A program made the translations under genes and the position numbers. Source: Leucobacter exalbidus (GTDB lineage: Bacteria; Actinomycetota; Actinomycetes; Actinomycetales; Microbacteriaceae). From it: a stretch of 64,000 nucleotides of DNA. Below are positions 54,420 through 63,468 of this stretch, one piece after another; within the stretch, counting starts at the first letter, position 1; every line of letters starts with the position of its first letter. The stretch is taken from assembly GCF_017834145.1 (NCBI RefSeq), contig NZ_JAFIDA010000001.1, forward strand, positions 1,364,001 through 1,428,000. The letters are read 5' to 3'. The notes below the pieces were generated by a model, which made no database searches, had not been told where the DNA came from, and was given only the letters and a program-made list of their open reading frames with translations.

Positions 54420-55009
54420 GCATCATCCTTGACGCAGGCCCAGGGCTCACTTTTCTGGCAGCCAAGCAACAGAACGTACTGATTCAGGCGGCGCGATCTC
54501 AACTAATCCAGCTGGCAGCGCCTGAACGTGTCGATCGCGAGATTGAGGGGAAATGCCTCGATCCCAAGTTCAGTCGTACGGGGGCCCTCAACCTGTGGCG
54601 CCGCTTGAAGGCATCAGAGCACGTGAATATCCTCAACGACGAGTTGCACGGACCCTTCTTTGCACAAGCCATCGCGCGGGTGAGCGGAATGCCTGCGAGA
54701 GAGCGCATCGGACGGCGAGAATCCCTGGGCGAAATCCTCGCGATTGCCCACGCATCATCGCTTGCCCAGCAGGGAAGCAACGAATATGTGCTCATTGACG
54801 AAGCAGATGGCCGCAAGCGCGCCCTTCGTGAGATTGCGTATCTCGGTGGCGTACCCGCGTCCGGGAGGATATCACTGTGGTCCACGCTGCAGGTCATGCA
54901 GCAGGCCGGAGCGGAGGGCTGGGTTGATCATGGATTGTCTTGGCGCGAGGCATACGAATCGATGCGCCAATTTGATGATGCGCTTCGGCCTCTCCCTGCC
55001 GGAATATAG
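54416..55009 (+). CDS. PIN-like domain protein (putative toxin nuclease)
   Basis: A 197-residue protein with a PIN-type start, SIILDAGPGLTFLA (Asp6), further acids in GRRESLGEILAIAHA (Glu102, Glu106) and LIDEADGRKRA (Asp128, Asp131). These match the spaced acidic residues of PIN metal-dependent RNases. The GTG start overlaps the stop of the ImmA/IrrE gene by four bases, so all three genes are coupled. A third nuclease member linked to an XRE-ImmA pair suggests a toxin-antitoxin or defence module. Activity is inferred; fold assignment is from motif spacing alone. Confidence 0.7.
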   Translation: MSIILDAGPGLTFLAAKQQNVLIQAARSQLIQLAAPERVDREIEGKCLDPKFSRTGALNLWRRLKASEHVNILNDELHGPFFAQAIARVSGMPARERIGRRESLGEILAIAHASSLAQQGSNEYVLIDEADGRKRALREIAYLGGVPASGRISLWSTLQVMQQAGAEGWVDHGLSWREAYESMRQFDDALRPLPAGI

Positions 55010-55050
55010 CGGCAAGGGCTAATTCGGTACAGGCGACTGCTGTGAGCTGG

Positions 55051-55135
55051 CATGAATCTTGTCGCTGGGGCGGCAAACGTATTGTCATTCATGCGTCGTG
55101 ATTCTTGTCATTCAAAGATGTAATTCTTGTCGTTC
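55051..55135. repeat. Four direct repeats at 22-23 bp spacing, possible solo transposon end
   Basis: The core TTCTTGTCnTTC recurs (CTTGTC or variant at 55058, 55081, 55104 and 55126). Copies three and four are best conserved (GATTCTTGTCATTC, AATTCTTGTCGTTC). Regular spacing of about two helical turns is what multi-site IS ends (for example IS21-type) show. No transposase gene is nearby. Confidence 0.7.
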
Positions 55136-55194
55136 TCGCGGCGGCCGCGGTTCCTTCATAGGCCGGTAGTTCGCCGGCTGGGCAGAGCTCTCCT

Positions 55195-57060
55195 TCAGAA
55201 GAGAGCAGCCGGTCTATCTGTCGTGCACTCGCTCTTTGTCGCGGTCGTTGTCGCGGCCGAGCCCGTAACCCGCTTCTCATCGCCCCGCTTGGATTGATCC
55301 CAGTGAGCGTTTACGCCCGGGGGTTCAGCCGTCAGTGTCGCTGGTCGACGTTGTCGCCTGGTACCCCAAGCTTCTGGAGGAACTTGTTCGGGTGGCCGGC
55401 TTCGCCCCGGTCTGAATCTCACCGAAGGTTGCGGTGCCGATTTCCACGCGTAGGCCCTGATCACCCTGATCGGAAGTTCGATCGGCGTCTCTGGGTCGTC
55501 ACCGGTTCTGGTATCTGCGCCGTTGCCGGCGCCGGTTCCCGGTGGCTCCGTTTCTCGTTTCGCGATCGCGGTGCCCGGCCTGTGGAGGTAGAAGGGTCCG
55601 TCTCCGTCGCGGGTGATTCGCCACCCGCTGTTGTGAAGTTCGAGATGGTGGTATCGGCACAGCAGGATGCCGCGCGCCACGTCGGTGTGGCCCTGGTCTG
55701 CTTGCCATTCGTCGATGTGGTGTGCCTCGCAGTAGCTGGCCGGTCGGTCGCAGTTCGTCCAGCGGCAGCCGCCGTCTCTCAGTGAGAGTGCGATGCGTTG
55801 TTTGCTGGTGAAGAGGCGCTGCTCGCGCCCCACGTTGAGGGGGTTACCCTGCCGGTCGACCGTGACCGGCACTACGCCGGTGTTGCAGATGGTGCGGTCG
55901 GCGACGCTCACCGGCACCGGGGTGCCTTCGTGTTCGAGGAATGCGTGGTCTTCACGTGCCCGGGTTTCGTCACCCGAGGGGGTGTCGACCACCCGCACGA
56001 TTCTGACGCCCGCCTGGCGTACGCCAAACACTTCTTCTGCCAGGGCGAGGGTGCCGCCGCGCATGACGTCAGTGACGAGGTCGTGCATGAGTTGGTCGTT
56101 GGTGCGGGGGTCGTCGCGCAGTTTGTCTGCCTCCGCGCGTTCCGCAGGATCTAGGAAGCGTGGCCCGCCCCGTCGTGGCCGCATTGCGCTGTCGATGATG
56201 CTTCTGAGCCAGGCAGCCGTTTCGTCGTCGAAGCTAAATGATCCCCGGTGGGTGCCCTTCTCGTCGACCCACATTCGGAAGGATCGTGCCTCGTATCGGT
56301 CGAGGTGTCGACGGTCAGAGCCCACCGGGTCAAGTTGGTCACGTACCGCGCGACAGGCCTTGCGTAGTTCGTCGAGGCTTCGCACTTCGGCTTCGGCCAG
56401 GAGTTGTTCAGTGGCCTGCGCCCAGGTCTCGTGAATGACCGCGGTCGCGAGCTCAAACACTTCGAGTTCAGAAGCACCTGCCACGTTCACTGCGGCGAGG
56501 TCTGCTTCGGTGGGCGTGGGTGGATCGCCCAGCCCCTGTCTGACCGCCGTGTATTGGTCGGGGCTGATGATGCCTGCGTCTGCTGCCCGGTCGAGTGCGG
56601 TGTGCCAGGCCGCGATAGGTTCGGGGCCCGTGGCCCCGTCTTCGCTGCCTTCATCGCCGCCGCCCTCACCGCCGTCGAGTCCCCCGCTGCTCGCGCTGCC
56701 CAAGAGTGAGAATTCTGCGGCTTCGATGAGGGACTGCCCCACTTTCACGTCGCGGGCTGCTTGTGTGCGACTGACCCCGGTGAGTTGTTGGAGCAGGGAG
56801 GCTGCGTCGCGGTGGCCCTGGGATTGCGCGATGCCGGTTTGGCCTCTGGCCCGGGAGGATCGCTGTGCGACCACCCCCGATGCCGGGATCTCGAGTCGTT
56901 GGCCGAGCCGCACCAGCGCCGCCCCAATTTCGAGCACCGCGAGCACCCCGTCATCGGGGAGTGTTCGCAAGAAACCGGGGAGTGATTCGCCCTCTGGCAC
57001 CCCCTCGAGCAAGTCGCGGGCGGCCGCCACTTGCTGCTCGAGTGAGGTGATGATTTCCAT
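55195..57060 (-). CDS. DUF222 / HNH endonuclease (13E12-repeat family)
   Basis: A 621-residue protein. The N-terminal DUF222 domain (about 1-330) is followed by an HNH nuclease: CRWTNCDRPASYCEAHHIDEWQADQGHTDVARGILLCRYHHLELH, with zinc-type cysteines and the HH-N-H residues. A Gly/Glu/Asp-rich linker lies near 145-165 and the C-terminal 120 residues are low-complexity. These proteins are multicopy in actinobacteria and their role is not settled. Start ATG at 57060 begins the usual MEIITSLEQQV helix. Confidence 0.9.
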   Translation of the reverse strand: MEIITSLEQQVAAARDLLEGVPEGESLPGFLRTLPDDGVLAVLEIGAALVRLGQRLEIPASGVVAQRSSRARGQTGIAQSQGHRDAASLLQQLTGVSRTQAARDVKVGQSLIEAAEFSLLGSASSGGLDGGEGGGDEGSEDGATGPEPIAAWHTALDRAADAGIISPDQYTAVRQGLGDPPTPTEADLAAVNVAGASELEVFELATAVIHETWAQATEQLLAEAEVRSLDELRKACRAVRDQLDPVGSDRRHLDRYEARSFRMWVDEKGTHRGSFSFDDETAAWLRSIIDSAMRPRRGGPRFLDPAERAEADKLRDDPRTNDQLMHDLVTDVMRGGTLALAEEVFGVRQAGVRIVRVVDTPSGDETRAREDHAFLEHEGTPVPVSVADRTICNTGVVPVTVDRQGNPLNVGREQRLFTSKQRIALSLRDGGCRWTNCDRPASYCEAHHIDEWQADQGHTDVARGILLCRYHHLELHNSGWRITRDGDGPFYLHRPGTAIAKRETEPPGTGAGNGADTRTGDDPETPIELPIRVIRAYAWKSAPQPSVRFRPGRSRPPEQVPPEAWGTRRQRRPATLTAEPPGVNAHWDQSKRGDEKRVTGSAATTTATKSECTTDRPAALF

Positions 57061-57185
57061 ACTTCAATGGTCTCACGAAACACAAAAAATGGCTACAAAT
57101 CAACGTTTTTATTAGAACAAAAATTCGAAGACTTCTTTGGTCTGGACCCTACAAACACAGGGCCACAATCACCAAAACACGCCCC

Positions 57186-57635
57186 CTAAGTGGCCACCGC
57201 GAGCCCGTGCACCGCATCCACGAGCGGAGCCAGCTCGGGTCGCTCCGAGGCGTCCCCGAGCACCCGCTCCAGCGCCTCGTCATGCAGCGGTTTCGCCCGC
57301 GCATATAACTCATGCCCCTGCGCGGTGAGCTCGGTGTAAATGCCGCGCCGATCATCGGCACATAGGATCCGGGTCAGCAGGCCGCGGTCCTCCAGCCGAT
57401 TCACGAGCCTGGTCGTGGCGCTCGAGCTCAAAGCAGCCGCGCCGGCCAGTTGCTGCATACGCATATGCCAGCCATCTTGGCGGTTCAGCGCATCGATCAC
57501 GGTGTACTCCACGACCGACAGTCCCACCTGAGACCCCAGCACGCGCTCGAGCTCAGCCTCGATAATCCCGTGCAGCGCGGCGAGCGTGCGCCACCCGCGG
57601 GCACGAATTTCTACGGCGTCATCTGCGATTCCCAT
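57186..57635 (-). CDS. MarR-family transcriptional regulator
   Basis: A 149-residue winged-helix regulator. The recognition helix region is LAGAAALSSSATTRLVNRLEDRGLLTR, followed by the wing CADDRRGIYTELTAQGHEL. The ATG at 57635 has GGAG five bases upstream; the open frame beyond it is not conserved. It is divergent from the interrupted MFS exporter, the usual arrangement of a MarR repressor with an efflux pump. Confidence 0.88.
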   Translation of the reverse strand: MGIADDAVEIRARGWRTLAALHGIIEAELERVLGSQVGLSVVEYTVIDALNRQDGWHMRMQQLAGAAALSSSATTRLVNRLEDRGLLTRILCADDRRGIYTELTAQGHELYARAKPLHDEALERVLGDASERPELAPLVDAVHGLAVAT

Positions 57636-57746
57636 GCTGCTCCAAAAGTAGTTGCTTGCGCCGACTAGTGCGTGTGCAAAGATATTCCACACCGACGCAA
57701 TAACCAGCGTCTGCAACTAGTTTCCTACTTTACCAGGAGCATCTCA

Positions 57747-58943
57747 ATGCCACTAGGCCTACTCGCCCTCGCCCTTGGCGCCTTCGGAATCGGGCTCACC
57801 GAATTCGTCATCATGGGCCTTCTTCCCGACGTCGCAACCGATCTCGGCGTCACCGAGGCCTCAGCCGGCTAGCTGATCTCGGGCTACGCCCTCAGCGTCG
57901 TTGTCGGTGCGCTCGGCATCACCGCCGCCACCACCAGGCTCCCCCGCAAGCCGGTGCTCATCGGCCTCATTGTGCTGTTTATCGCGGGCAACCTGATCAC
58001 CGCGCTTGCCACGGGGTACGACGCCGCCATGGTCGGCCGCATCATCGCGGCCCTGTGCCACGGCGCGTTCTTCGGCATCGGCTCGGTCGTCGCAGCGAAC
58101 CTCGTCGCCCCCGGCAAGCAGAGCCAGGCGATCGCGATCATGTTCACCGGCCTCACCGCCGCCAACGTCTTCGGCGTGCCATTTGGCACGTTCATCGGCC
58201 AGGAATTTGGCTGGCGCTCTACCTTCTGGGTGATCTCGGCAATCGGCGTCGTTTCGTTGATCGGCATCGCGACACTCGTTCCCGCAATGCCCACCGCGAA
58301 GGGCGACAACCGGGTCAGCCTGCGCCAAGAACTCAGCGCATTCCGCTCGACCCAGGTGTGGCTATCGCTGTCGGTCACCGTGCTCGCATACGGCGGAATG
58401 TTCGGTGCCTTCACCTACATCGCCTACACGCTCACGGGTGTCACCGGCTTCGCCAGCTCGGCGGTGCCGTGGCTGCTGGTGCTCTTTGGCGGGGGCCTCG
58501 TGGTGGGTAACTGGGCTGGCGGGCGCTTCGCCGACCGCTCGATCGACCGCACCCTGAACGTGTTTATCGCGGCGCTCGCGGTCGTGCTCGTCGCATTCGC
58601 CCTGTTCGCGACCTCGCAACCCGCCACGATGGTGATTCTGTTTCTCATGGGCGGCTTCGGCTTCGGCACGGTGCCCGGCCTGCAGAGCCGCATCATGCAG
58701 TACGCGGGTCAGGCCCCCACGCTCGCCTCGGGCGCCAACATCGGCGCGTTTAACCTCGGCAACGCGCTGGGTGCGTGGGCCGGAGGCATCGGCATCGCGG
58801 CAGGCCTCGGCTACACCTCTCCCATCTGGATCGGCGCCGCCCTCACCACCGTCGCCCTGGTGGTCATGCTGGCCGCGACCCAGGCTGCACGCCGCGGCAA
58901 CGCGGCCCGGGCCGCAGTTCCCGCGCCCGCAGCGACGGCTTAG
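57747..58943 (+). pseudogene. MFS exporter broken by an in-frame amber codon at codon 42
   Basis: The frame from ATG 57747 (with AGGAGC ribosome site) encodes an AraJ/CmlR-type 12-helix exporter but has TAG at 57870-57872, in the segment ASAG-stop-LISGYALSVVVG. Homologues have Trp here (GWLISGYA), so a single TGG to TAG change explains it. The rest stays in frame and well conserved to the stop at 58943 (motif A, GHAFFGIGSV-like block, all helices), so the lesion is recent. Either the gene is dead, or translation restarts or reads through. The MarR neighbour remains intact. Confidence 0.85.
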
Positions 58944-58980
58944 CTCGCAACTGCTCGCGGGTCATTTTGATCCGGATCAT

Positions 58981-59010
58981 GGACCCGCGCAGCCTCAGCC
59001 GCGCGGGTCC
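58981..59010. terminator. Hairpin between convergent MFS and Pro-rich protein genes
   Basis: GGACCCGCGC (58981-58990) and GCGCGGGTCC (59001-59010) pair perfectly. A TGATCCGGATCA palindrome lies immediately upstream (58968-58979). No T-tract. Confidence 0.65.
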
Positions 59011-59063
59011 TTGCGCGCCCGGCGCCAGCACCGGCCCCGGTAGTAACCAGCCAGCTTCGCCGG

Positions 59064-60146
59064 TTACTCCCGCAGCAGCAACATGCCGGCCTGGCCGCTC
59101 CAGAGGCGGTCGCGATCGGGATGATCTTGGCCCGGGTAATAATCGGGAATGCTCAGCGGCATACCTGTCGGGTAATAGTCACCGAAGGGCGCATCGATCA
59201 TTGAGAACGAGAGCATGCCTCGCTGTTCGTCCCACCCCATCCTCATAAACTCGTAGGTCGAGCCGCTGGGGAACGTGACGTTTGGCACATCGATCGTGTA
59301 GCAGCCGGGGTCGAGCTCGCTGTCTGGGGCCGGGCACCACACACCGTTGATGTCTTCGGGCACCGGAGGCCCGGCTTCAGCGGCGGCCTGCGGCGTCTCG
59401 TCGCTTTCTTCTGCTGCGGGCGCGGGCGCGGCCTTTGGCTCGGGCTCGGGCTCCGTCTTTGGCTCATCCTGCGGATCCAGCTTTTCGGGGCGTTCAGTGG
59501 TTCCCGCGGCAGCGCCTTCCCCTTCAGCAGGGTCGCTCGCGCTGCTGGCCTCGGCTGAGTTACCCGCTGGTGATCCGAGGCTCGCGATCGCGCCCCACGT
59601 CACCGCGCCTGCGCCGATGAGGGCGACGGCCACGCAGCCCGCGATGACCTTCGCGGCGGTGGTCGCGAGCAGCCCCTGCTTGACGGTGGCCACTCCGGCA
59701 ACGCCTAGGTCAGCGGGGGCGCCGGCGAACTGCGGAGCCTGACCTGCCGGTGCCTGACCAGCCTGGGCCTGACCAGCCTGGGCCTGCGCAGTTTGCGGCC
59801 CGCCCGATGCGTGGTCAGTGCCGAGCTGCAAGACGCCGATCTGGGCTGCGGCGCCGAGCGTCGCTGCCCCCACGACCTTCGTCTTCTTCGAATCGCCCTC
59901 GTCGTGGGTTTCTTCGGCGGCACCGGGCTGAGCGACCGGCGGCCCATACGACGCCGGATCAAACGCTGCGGGCGCCGGCGGCACAGGTGACGCGGATGCC
60001 GGATCAACTGCTGGCGGCACAGGAGCAGCGGGCGCAGGAGCCGGCGGCACCGATGCCGCGGGCGGCGGTGGCGGAGGCGTCAGGAACGGCCGGGGTGTGG
60101 GAGCTGAGCCCGAGGGCGGGGTCTGGTCGTTCATGCTGTCGTCCAT
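59064..60146 (-). CDS. Pro/Ala-rich single-span membrane protein, unknown function
   Basis: About 360 residues. The first 100 are Pro/Ala-rich and cytoplasmic in character; QAGQA-type repeats lie near residue 130; one transmembrane helix is predicted (AAKVIAGCVAVALIGAGAVTWGAI); then an acidic Glu/Pro/Lys linker and a compact extracellular domain with two cysteines (NGVWCPAPDSELDPGCYTID) and several Tyr/Trp. The start is uncertain: ATGs at 60161, 60146 and 60134 are all possible. It lies 33 bp downstream of another membrane protein on the same strand and the two probably work together. Confidence 0.65.
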   Translation of the reverse strand: MDDSMNDQTPPSGSAPTPRPFLTPPPPPPAASVPPAPAPAAPVPPAVDPASASPVPPAPAAFDPASYGPPVAQPGAAEETHDEGDSKKTKVVGAATLGAAAQIGVLQLGTDHASGGPQTAQAQAGQAQAGQAPAGQAPQFAGAPADLGVAGVATVKQGLLATTAAKVIAGCVAVALIGAGAVTWGAIASLGSPAGNSAEASSASDPAEGEGAAAGTTERPEKLDPQDEPKTEPEPEPKAAPAPAAEESDETPQAAAEAGPPVPEDINGVWCPAPDSELDPGCYTIDVPNVTFPSGSTYEFMRMGWDEQRGMLSFSMIDAPFGDYYPTGMPLSIPDYYPGQDHPDRDRLWSGQAGMLLLRE

Positions 60147-60194
60147 ATCTGTTTCCATCATGCCTGATGCGGGGGTGGCGGCGCGCGGTCCGTC

Positions 60195-61037
60195 TTACTT
60201 TTTTGGCAACAATGTGACGACCGCGGCGACGAGCAGGCCGGTCGCCGAGGCTGCGAGCAGCACCGATCCGGCGCCTACCGAGGCGCCGCTCGCGCCGTTG
60301 ATGTTAGCCATCGTGCCGAAGCCGTCGATCGCCGCAATCAGCCCAAACAAGATGCCGATCACGCCCGCAGTGATGCGCACCCACCTGCGGTGCACGACGA
60401 GGGCGGCGCCCGACCCCGCAATCACCACCAACATGCTGATCAGCAGCATGACGCCTTCGCCGCCGGCTTCCTCGGCGAAGAAGTTCACGCTCGCCGAGTA
60501 GCCGTACGCCGATATCGATCCGATCGGCAAGAACAGGCTCAAGATCGCGATGAACGCACACGCGGGCACCGCGATCGGTGCCCAGGCGTGCAGGCTCTTC
60601 GTCTCAGGCACCGTCACCCCGCGCTCGTGCGCCGCCTGCTGAATCGACGCGCTGGCCCGCTTCGCCGCGGGGGTCACGGTGTGCAGAAAGTAGTCCTTTG
60701 CACCCGCCGCGACGAGCTTCGCACCGGCCGCTACCTGTTCTCCGGCCCCGCTCGCGGGCTGGGGCTGAGCTGCCGGATCTGCCGGAGTCGCCGGGGCTGC
60801 CAGAGTAGTCGGAGCTGCCTGGGCCACCGGCGCCACCGGCGCCACCGGCGCTACCTGCGCCACCTGTGCAACCCCGAGCGTGGCAAGATGCTGCCCGATG
60901 TGTGCGGCGAGCGCCGGGTAGCAGTTGGGGTGCGCCTGCACGATGGCCCACATTTCGGGCTGGGTGTTGACGATCTCGGCAAGGGTGGCGGGCGCGATCT
61001 CGGGGTTGGTGAGCTGCTGCGCGGTGAAGGCGGTCAT
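60195..61037 (-). CDS. Membrane protein with N-terminal variant leucine-rich-repeat-like domain
   Basis: About 280 residues. The start MTAFTAQQLTNPEIAPATLAEIVNTQPEMWAIVQAHPNCYPALAAHIG is the variant leucine-rich repeat pattern often seen in actinobacterial hypothetical proteins. A Val/Ala/Pro repeat (APV units) and Ala-rich linker follow, then four hydrophobic helices, the last ending in LLPKK. The ATG at 61037 is chosen because the conserved domain begins there. It is divergent from the histidine kinase gene. Confidence 0.7.
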   Translation of the reverse strand: MTAFTAQQLTNPEIAPATLAEIVNTQPEMWAIVQAHPNCYPALAAHIGQHLATLGVAQVAQVAPVAPVAPVAQAAPTTLAAPATPADPAAQPQPASGAGEQVAAGAKLVAAGAKDYFLHTVTPAAKRASASIQQAAHERGVTVPETKSLHAWAPIAVPACAFIAILSLFLPIGSISAYGYSASVNFFAEEAGGEGVMLLISMLVVIAGSGAALVVHRRWVRITAGVIGILFGLIAAIDGFGTMANINGASGASVGAGSVLLAASATGLLVAAVVTLLPKK

Positions 61038-61251
61038 GGGTGGGTGCTCGTTTCTGTATCTGGCGGCCGAGGCGGCGCAATCTGCAATAGGCGGTTCGAT
61101 GGAACGGTGCTGTGAACGGTTCGTTCGCGGGGATAGTTCAAGCATCGCGGGGTGCGCGCGCCCGCACATCGGCCATCTGGCTGGCATTCGACTCGGGGCC
61201 TCGGCCAAATGGCTGAGGCGGGGCGGGCCCCAACGCTTCTAGGATGAAGGG

Positions 61252-62547
61252 ATGGCCGATCGAGCAGCAACAACGCAGCCCCACCAGGGTGGGCGCGGAT
61301 TTTGGCGTGCCCGGCCCACATTGCGTGCGCTGCTCGTCGCGACCGCGTGCCTCGCGGGCGGGTTCGTGATGCTGGGCATCACGCTGTTTCCGCTCGCCCG
61401 CGTGCAAGACGACATCTTTGCCGGGGCGGGCAGCACCCTGAGTACGCTGATGATCTTTCTCGCGGTGCTGCCCTGCAATCTGGTGGCCTGGGTGACGCAT
61501 TCGCGGCGCATCGATGCGGTGACGATTGTGCTGGGCGCTCTCACCCTCGTGGGGCTGCCCGCCACCGCGATCGCCCTCGTCAGGGTCGGCGAGGCCCGGT
61601 CGCTGCGCGCGAACATCGCGGCAGCGCTCGCCACCGTGGCCGGGGTCACATCGGTCACCGCGCTCGTGTGCGCCGTGGTGGGGCTGCCGGGCAACGTGCT
61701 CGCCATCGGCTGGGCGGCCGTGGTTGCTGCGCTGCTCAGCGTCTGCTGCATCCTGTGGGGGCAGGTGCGGGGCACGCGCTGGGCCCTGCTCGCGTCGATG
61801 CGCGAACAGACCCGCGCCGCCGAGCGGGCCGCCGCCGCCGAACGCCTCGGCCGCGACGCCGATGTCGCCCGGGCCCTCGCCGAGGAGCGCAGCCAGTTCG
61901 CCGAAGAGCGCAGCGCCCTCGCCCGCGACATGCACGACGGCATCTCGCACCGCCTCTCGATCGTCGCACTGCACGCGGGCGCGATGTCGTCGCGCGACGA
62001 TCTCTCTCCCGAGCAGCTGCGGGCGGCAGCGCTCACGGTGCGCGACGCCGCCGAGGGCACGGGCGTGATGCTGCGCGAGGCGCTCACCGCGCTGCGTGGC
62101 ATCGCCGAGGTTCCCGGATCAGGTCACCCCACCCCCTCAGCGTCGTCGCTCGCCGCACGCGTCGCCACGGCCCAGGCCCGCGGCCTCACGGTCACGCTGC
62201 GCTGGTGGGGCCTGAATCAGCAAGACCTCGACCGCGATCATGAGCGCGCCGGGGTACTGGCGAGCATCGTCGACGAGATCCTCATCAACGCCATCAAGTA
62301 CGCCCCCGATGAGCCGCTCGCAATCGATGTCTCGGTGCAGCAGGCACAGCAAACCCCGGCCGCGACCCACCAGCTCAGGCTGCTCGCCAGCAACCCGCTC
62401 CCCCAGCACACACCACCCTCAGCGATCGGCACAGGGTTCGGGCTCATCGGCCTCACCGAACGCGCCGCCCTCATCGGCGGCGGAGCCCACTACGGCACCA
62501 CCACCGACGCCCACTTTCAAGTCGATGTCTGGATCCCCTGGGCGTAA
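61252..62547 (+). CDS. NarL-type sensor histidine kinase
   Basis: A 431-residue membrane kinase with about five N-terminal helices (residues 25-180), a coiled region rich in Ala/Glu/Arg, the HisKA_3 box ALARDMHDGISHRLSIVALH with the phospho-accepting His, and a HATPase domain (EILINAIKYAPDE, GTGFGLIGLTERAAL). TAGGAT six bases before the ATG hints at leaderless transcription. It is 11 bp upstream of its response regulator. The signal is unknown. Confidence 0.92.
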   Translation: MADRAATTQPHQGGRGFWRARPTLRALLVATACLAGGFVMLGITLFPLARVQDDIFAGAGSTLSTLMIFLAVLPCNLVAWVTHSRRIDAVTIVLGALTLVGLPATAIALVRVGEARSLRANIAAALATVAGVTSVTALVCAVVGLPGNVLAIGWAAVVAALLSVCCILWGQVRGTRWALLASMREQTRAAERAAAAERLGRDADVARALAEERSQFAEERSALARDMHDGISHRLSIVALHAGAMSSRDDLSPEQLRAAALTVRDAAEGTGVMLREALTALRGIAEVPGSGHPTPSASSLAARVATAQARGLTVTLRWWGLNQQDLDRDHERAGVLASIVDEILINAIKYAPDEPLAIDVSVQQAQQTPAATHQLRLLASNPLPQHTPPSAIGTGFGLIGLTERAALIGGGAHYGTTTDAHFQVDVWIPWA

Positions 62548-62558
62548 AGGAACACACC

Positions 62559-63458
62559 ATGCACACCACCCCAAACCCCCACACCCCGGCCGACGCCACA
62601 AGCGCCGACCCCAGCACAATCACAGACCCGACCACCAGCTCAGCCCCCGCCCACGAACCCGACCCCATTCGGGTACTCATCGTCGACGACGAAGCCCTCA
62701 TGCGCGCGGGCCTCAAACTCATGATCGACGGCGCGACGGGCCCAGGCGACACCCGCCGCATCTCGGTCGTGGGCGAGGCCGCAGACGGGGCAGAGGCGCT
62801 CGCCGCAGCGCACACGCTAGACCCCGATGTGATCGTGATGGATATTCGCATGCCCGGCATGAACGGCATCGACGCCACCCGCGCCCTGCAGGCCGCAGAT
62901 TCGCGCGCCCGCATCATCATGCTTACCGCGTTCGACACCGACGAGTTCATTCTCGATTCGCTGCGCGGCGGAGCGGTGTCATTCCTCTTGAAGGATTCGG
63001 CGCCCGCCCTCGTGCTCTCGGCGGTGCGCGACGCAGCTGCTGGCGATTCGCGGCTCTCGCCCGCGGTGATGGCGCGGCTCGTGGAGCTCGCGAGCGTGCG
63101 CCCCGATCCTGCGCAGGCACAGCCGCAATCTCCCGCGCAGGCGACGATGCAGGCGACGATGCAGGCGACGATGCCAGGAGAGGTGCCACGCGCGCCGCTG
63201 CCGCCTGTGGGATCCGGATCATTCCCCGCCACCGCCGCGCTCGCCCCCGCACCGATTCCCGACGGCATCACGCCCAGGGAGTGGGAGGTGGCGCTGTTCA
63301 TCGCCCAGGGCGTCTCGAACAAAGACATCGCGGCGGCGCTCTACATCTCGGTGTCGACGGTGAAGACGCACCTCGCGAGCCTGTCGTCGAAGCTGCAGGT
63401 GATCAACCGCACGCAGATCGCGATGCGCGTGGGCGCGCACCAGGCGCAGCACGGCTAA
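62559..63458 (+). CDS. LuxR/NarL-type response regulator
   Basis: A 299-residue regulator: a receiver domain starting IRVLIVDDEALMRAGLKLM with the phospho-acceptor Asp in VIVMDIRMPGMNG, and a C-terminal GerE/LuxR helix-turn-helix (LTPREWEVALFIAQGVSNKDIAAALYISVSTVKTHLASL-like). The linker between them is unusually long, Pro/Ala/Gln-rich and contains three copies of the 12-bp unit GCAGGCGACGAT (63137-63172). Cognate of the upstream kinase by operon position. Confidence 0.92.
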   Translation: MHTTPNPHTPADATSADPSTITDPTTSSAPAHEPDPIRVLIVDDEALMRAGLKLMIDGATGPGDTRRISVVGEAADGAEALAAAHTLDPDVIVMDIRMPGMNGIDATRALQAADSRARIIMLTAFDTDEFILDSLRGGAVSFLLKDSAPALVLSAVRDAAAGDSRLSPAVMARLVELASVRPDPAQAQPQSPAQATMQATMQATMPGEVPRAPLPPVGSGSFPATAALAPAPIPDGITPREWEVALFIAQGVSNKDIAAALYISVSTVKTHLASLSSKLQVINRTQIAMRVGAHQAQHG

Positions 63459-63468
63459 TGCGTGCGCG

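Noticed and set aside
55051-55135. CRISPR array
   Set aside because: The 22-23 bp period leaves no unique spacers of usual length between repeats, repeats are imperfect, and no cas gene is near.
57870-57872. TAG as a recoded sense codon (for example pyrrolysine)
   Set aside because: No recoding machinery is seen, other genes in the window end normally at TAG, and homologues have Trp, so a nonsense mutation is simpler.
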